Below, in pieces: positions 5,233 through 5,752 of a stretch of 5,752 nt of DNA. This DNA comes from Planctomycetota bacterium (GTDB taxonomy: Bacteria > Planctomycetota > UBA1135 > UBA2386). The DNA lies in assembly GCA_020425885.1 (NCBI GenBank), contig JAGQRA010000043.1:1-5752 (forward strand), read 5' to 3'. The number at the start of each line of letters is the position of its first letter. The stretch's first letter is position 1. The position numbers and the translations under genes were made by a program. The notes beneath the pieces were generated by a model. It was given only the letters and a program-made list of their open reading frames with translations, was not told where the DNA came from and searched no databases.

Positions 5233-5752
5233 ATGACCCGCCCCACTGACGAACTGCGCGCTGACCACGCCCTGATCCAGACCGGGCTCGGGATCCTGGG
5301 CGCCATCGCGGGTCACGTCCGCCGCGGCGGTGGGCTTCCGGTCGCGGACACGGCATCGACCCTGCGCTTCCTGCGCGAGTTCCTGATCGCCACCCACTTC
5401 CGCAAGGAGAACGAGATCGTCTGGCCCGCGGTGACCATGCACCTGGACGAGCACGCGGCCACGAGCGTCGGCGAGTTGATGCTCGCCCAGGACGAGGCCG
5501 CCGAGCTGATCGCGTGCCTGGTCATCTTCTGGGAGCCCATCGGCGAACTGACCGCCGACGAGCGTCAGGGCTTCGCGGACACGGTCGACGCCCTGGAGAA
5601 GCGCATGGCGATCATGGCGGCGACGGAGGCGCGTCTGTTCAGCGACTGCGATCGCGACATCCCGCTCGATGACCGGATCGACTGGGTCGCCCGCTTCGCG
5701 GCCATCGAGGCCGAGAGGGTCGCGCGCGCCGCCTGGGAGCCGAAGTTGCGCC
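5233..5752 (+). CDS. Hemerythrin/HHE-domain-like protein, 3'-partial
   Basis: 173 residues are visible and the frame runs off the right edge without a stop. The opening T-D-E-L-R-A-D-H-A-L-I and the motif H-F-R-K-E-N-E-I-V-W-P (55-65) fit the HHE four-helix bundle fold, giving ligand candidates His12, His55 and Glu59 (H-x3-E). His70 and His74 give an H-x3-H pair. The expected second-half ligands look altered: Q-D at 86-87 stands where E-H is usual, and the last helix (about 120-136) lacks His. Members bind diiron, oxygen or NO, or act in iron and redox stress; a reduced ligand set would weaken that. The protein is probably cytosolic, with no signal or membrane segment. The ATG at 5233 is chosen because the domain begins right after it, although its AAGG abuts the start. 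An in-frame ATG at 5206 would add nine residues and lacks a ribosome binding site. The gene is divergent from lexA. Confidence 0.7.
   Translation, partial: MTRPTDELRADHALIQTGLGILGAIAGHVRRGGGLPVADTASTLRFLREFLIATHFRKENEIVWPAVTMHLDEHAATSVGELMLAQDEAAELIACLVIFWEPIGELTADERQGFADTVDALEKRMAIMAATEARLFSDCDRDIPLDDRIDWVARFAAIEAERVARAAWEPKLR

Noticed and set aside
4968..5306. Minus-strand 112-aa frame crossing the control region and the hemerythrin-like start
   Set aside because: It overlaps the repeat array and the real coding frame, has no recognisable domain, and its composition is typical of a shadow frame.

Overview
The window is GC-rich bacterial DNA with dense, high-GC3 genes. No gene is species-diagnostic. 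The divergent LexA helix-turn-helix, the large propeller-type hybrid kinase and the HHE/hemerythrin-like gene would suit Planctomycetota or a similar soil or aquatic lineage, but that placement is a weak inference. No rRNA, tRNA, CRISPR array, IS element or integrase is visible.

Layout. (1) Positions 1-3621 (+) hold the C-terminal 1206 residues of a very large membrane-bound hybrid sensor histidine kinase, cut by the left edge. It has a beta-propeller sensor, a Y_Y_Y domain, one membrane helix, PAS, HisKA/HATPase and a C-terminal receiver. (2) A 66-bp convergent gap follows (3622-3687), with no convincing terminator. (3) On the minus strand, read leftward, lie lexA (4579-3956, GTG start) and, 7 bp after its stop, a dual-CDGSH iron-sulfur protein (3948-3688). 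Its ribosome binding site overlaps the lexA stop codon, so the two look like one translationally linked operon. (4) Positions 4580-5232 are gene-poor but structured. They hold a possible 133-aa minus-strand ORF with a C-terminal membrane helix and a good ribosome binding site, a small tandem repeat, two stem-loops, and a phased array of four GTT(C/A)G elements at exactly 11-bp spacing. (5) From 5233 (+) a hemerythrin/HHE-like protein runs off the right edge.

How the parts may work together. The LexA has an intact self-cleavage site and Ser/Lys dyad, so it should be a functional SOS repressor. The phased GTTCG (reverse strand CGAAC) array lies between the leftward lexA side and the rightward hemerythrin-like gene. 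It resembles known LexA half-sites: CGAAC in Bacillus, and GTTC-N7-GTTC in Alphaproteobacteria. The economical hypothesis is an autoregulated SOS operon (possible small membrane protein, lexA, CDGSH protein) whose control region may also serve the divergent diiron-type protein, linking DNA damage to iron or redox proteins. The genes for LexA, the CDGSH protein and the kinase are well supported; the regulatory wiring is inference.
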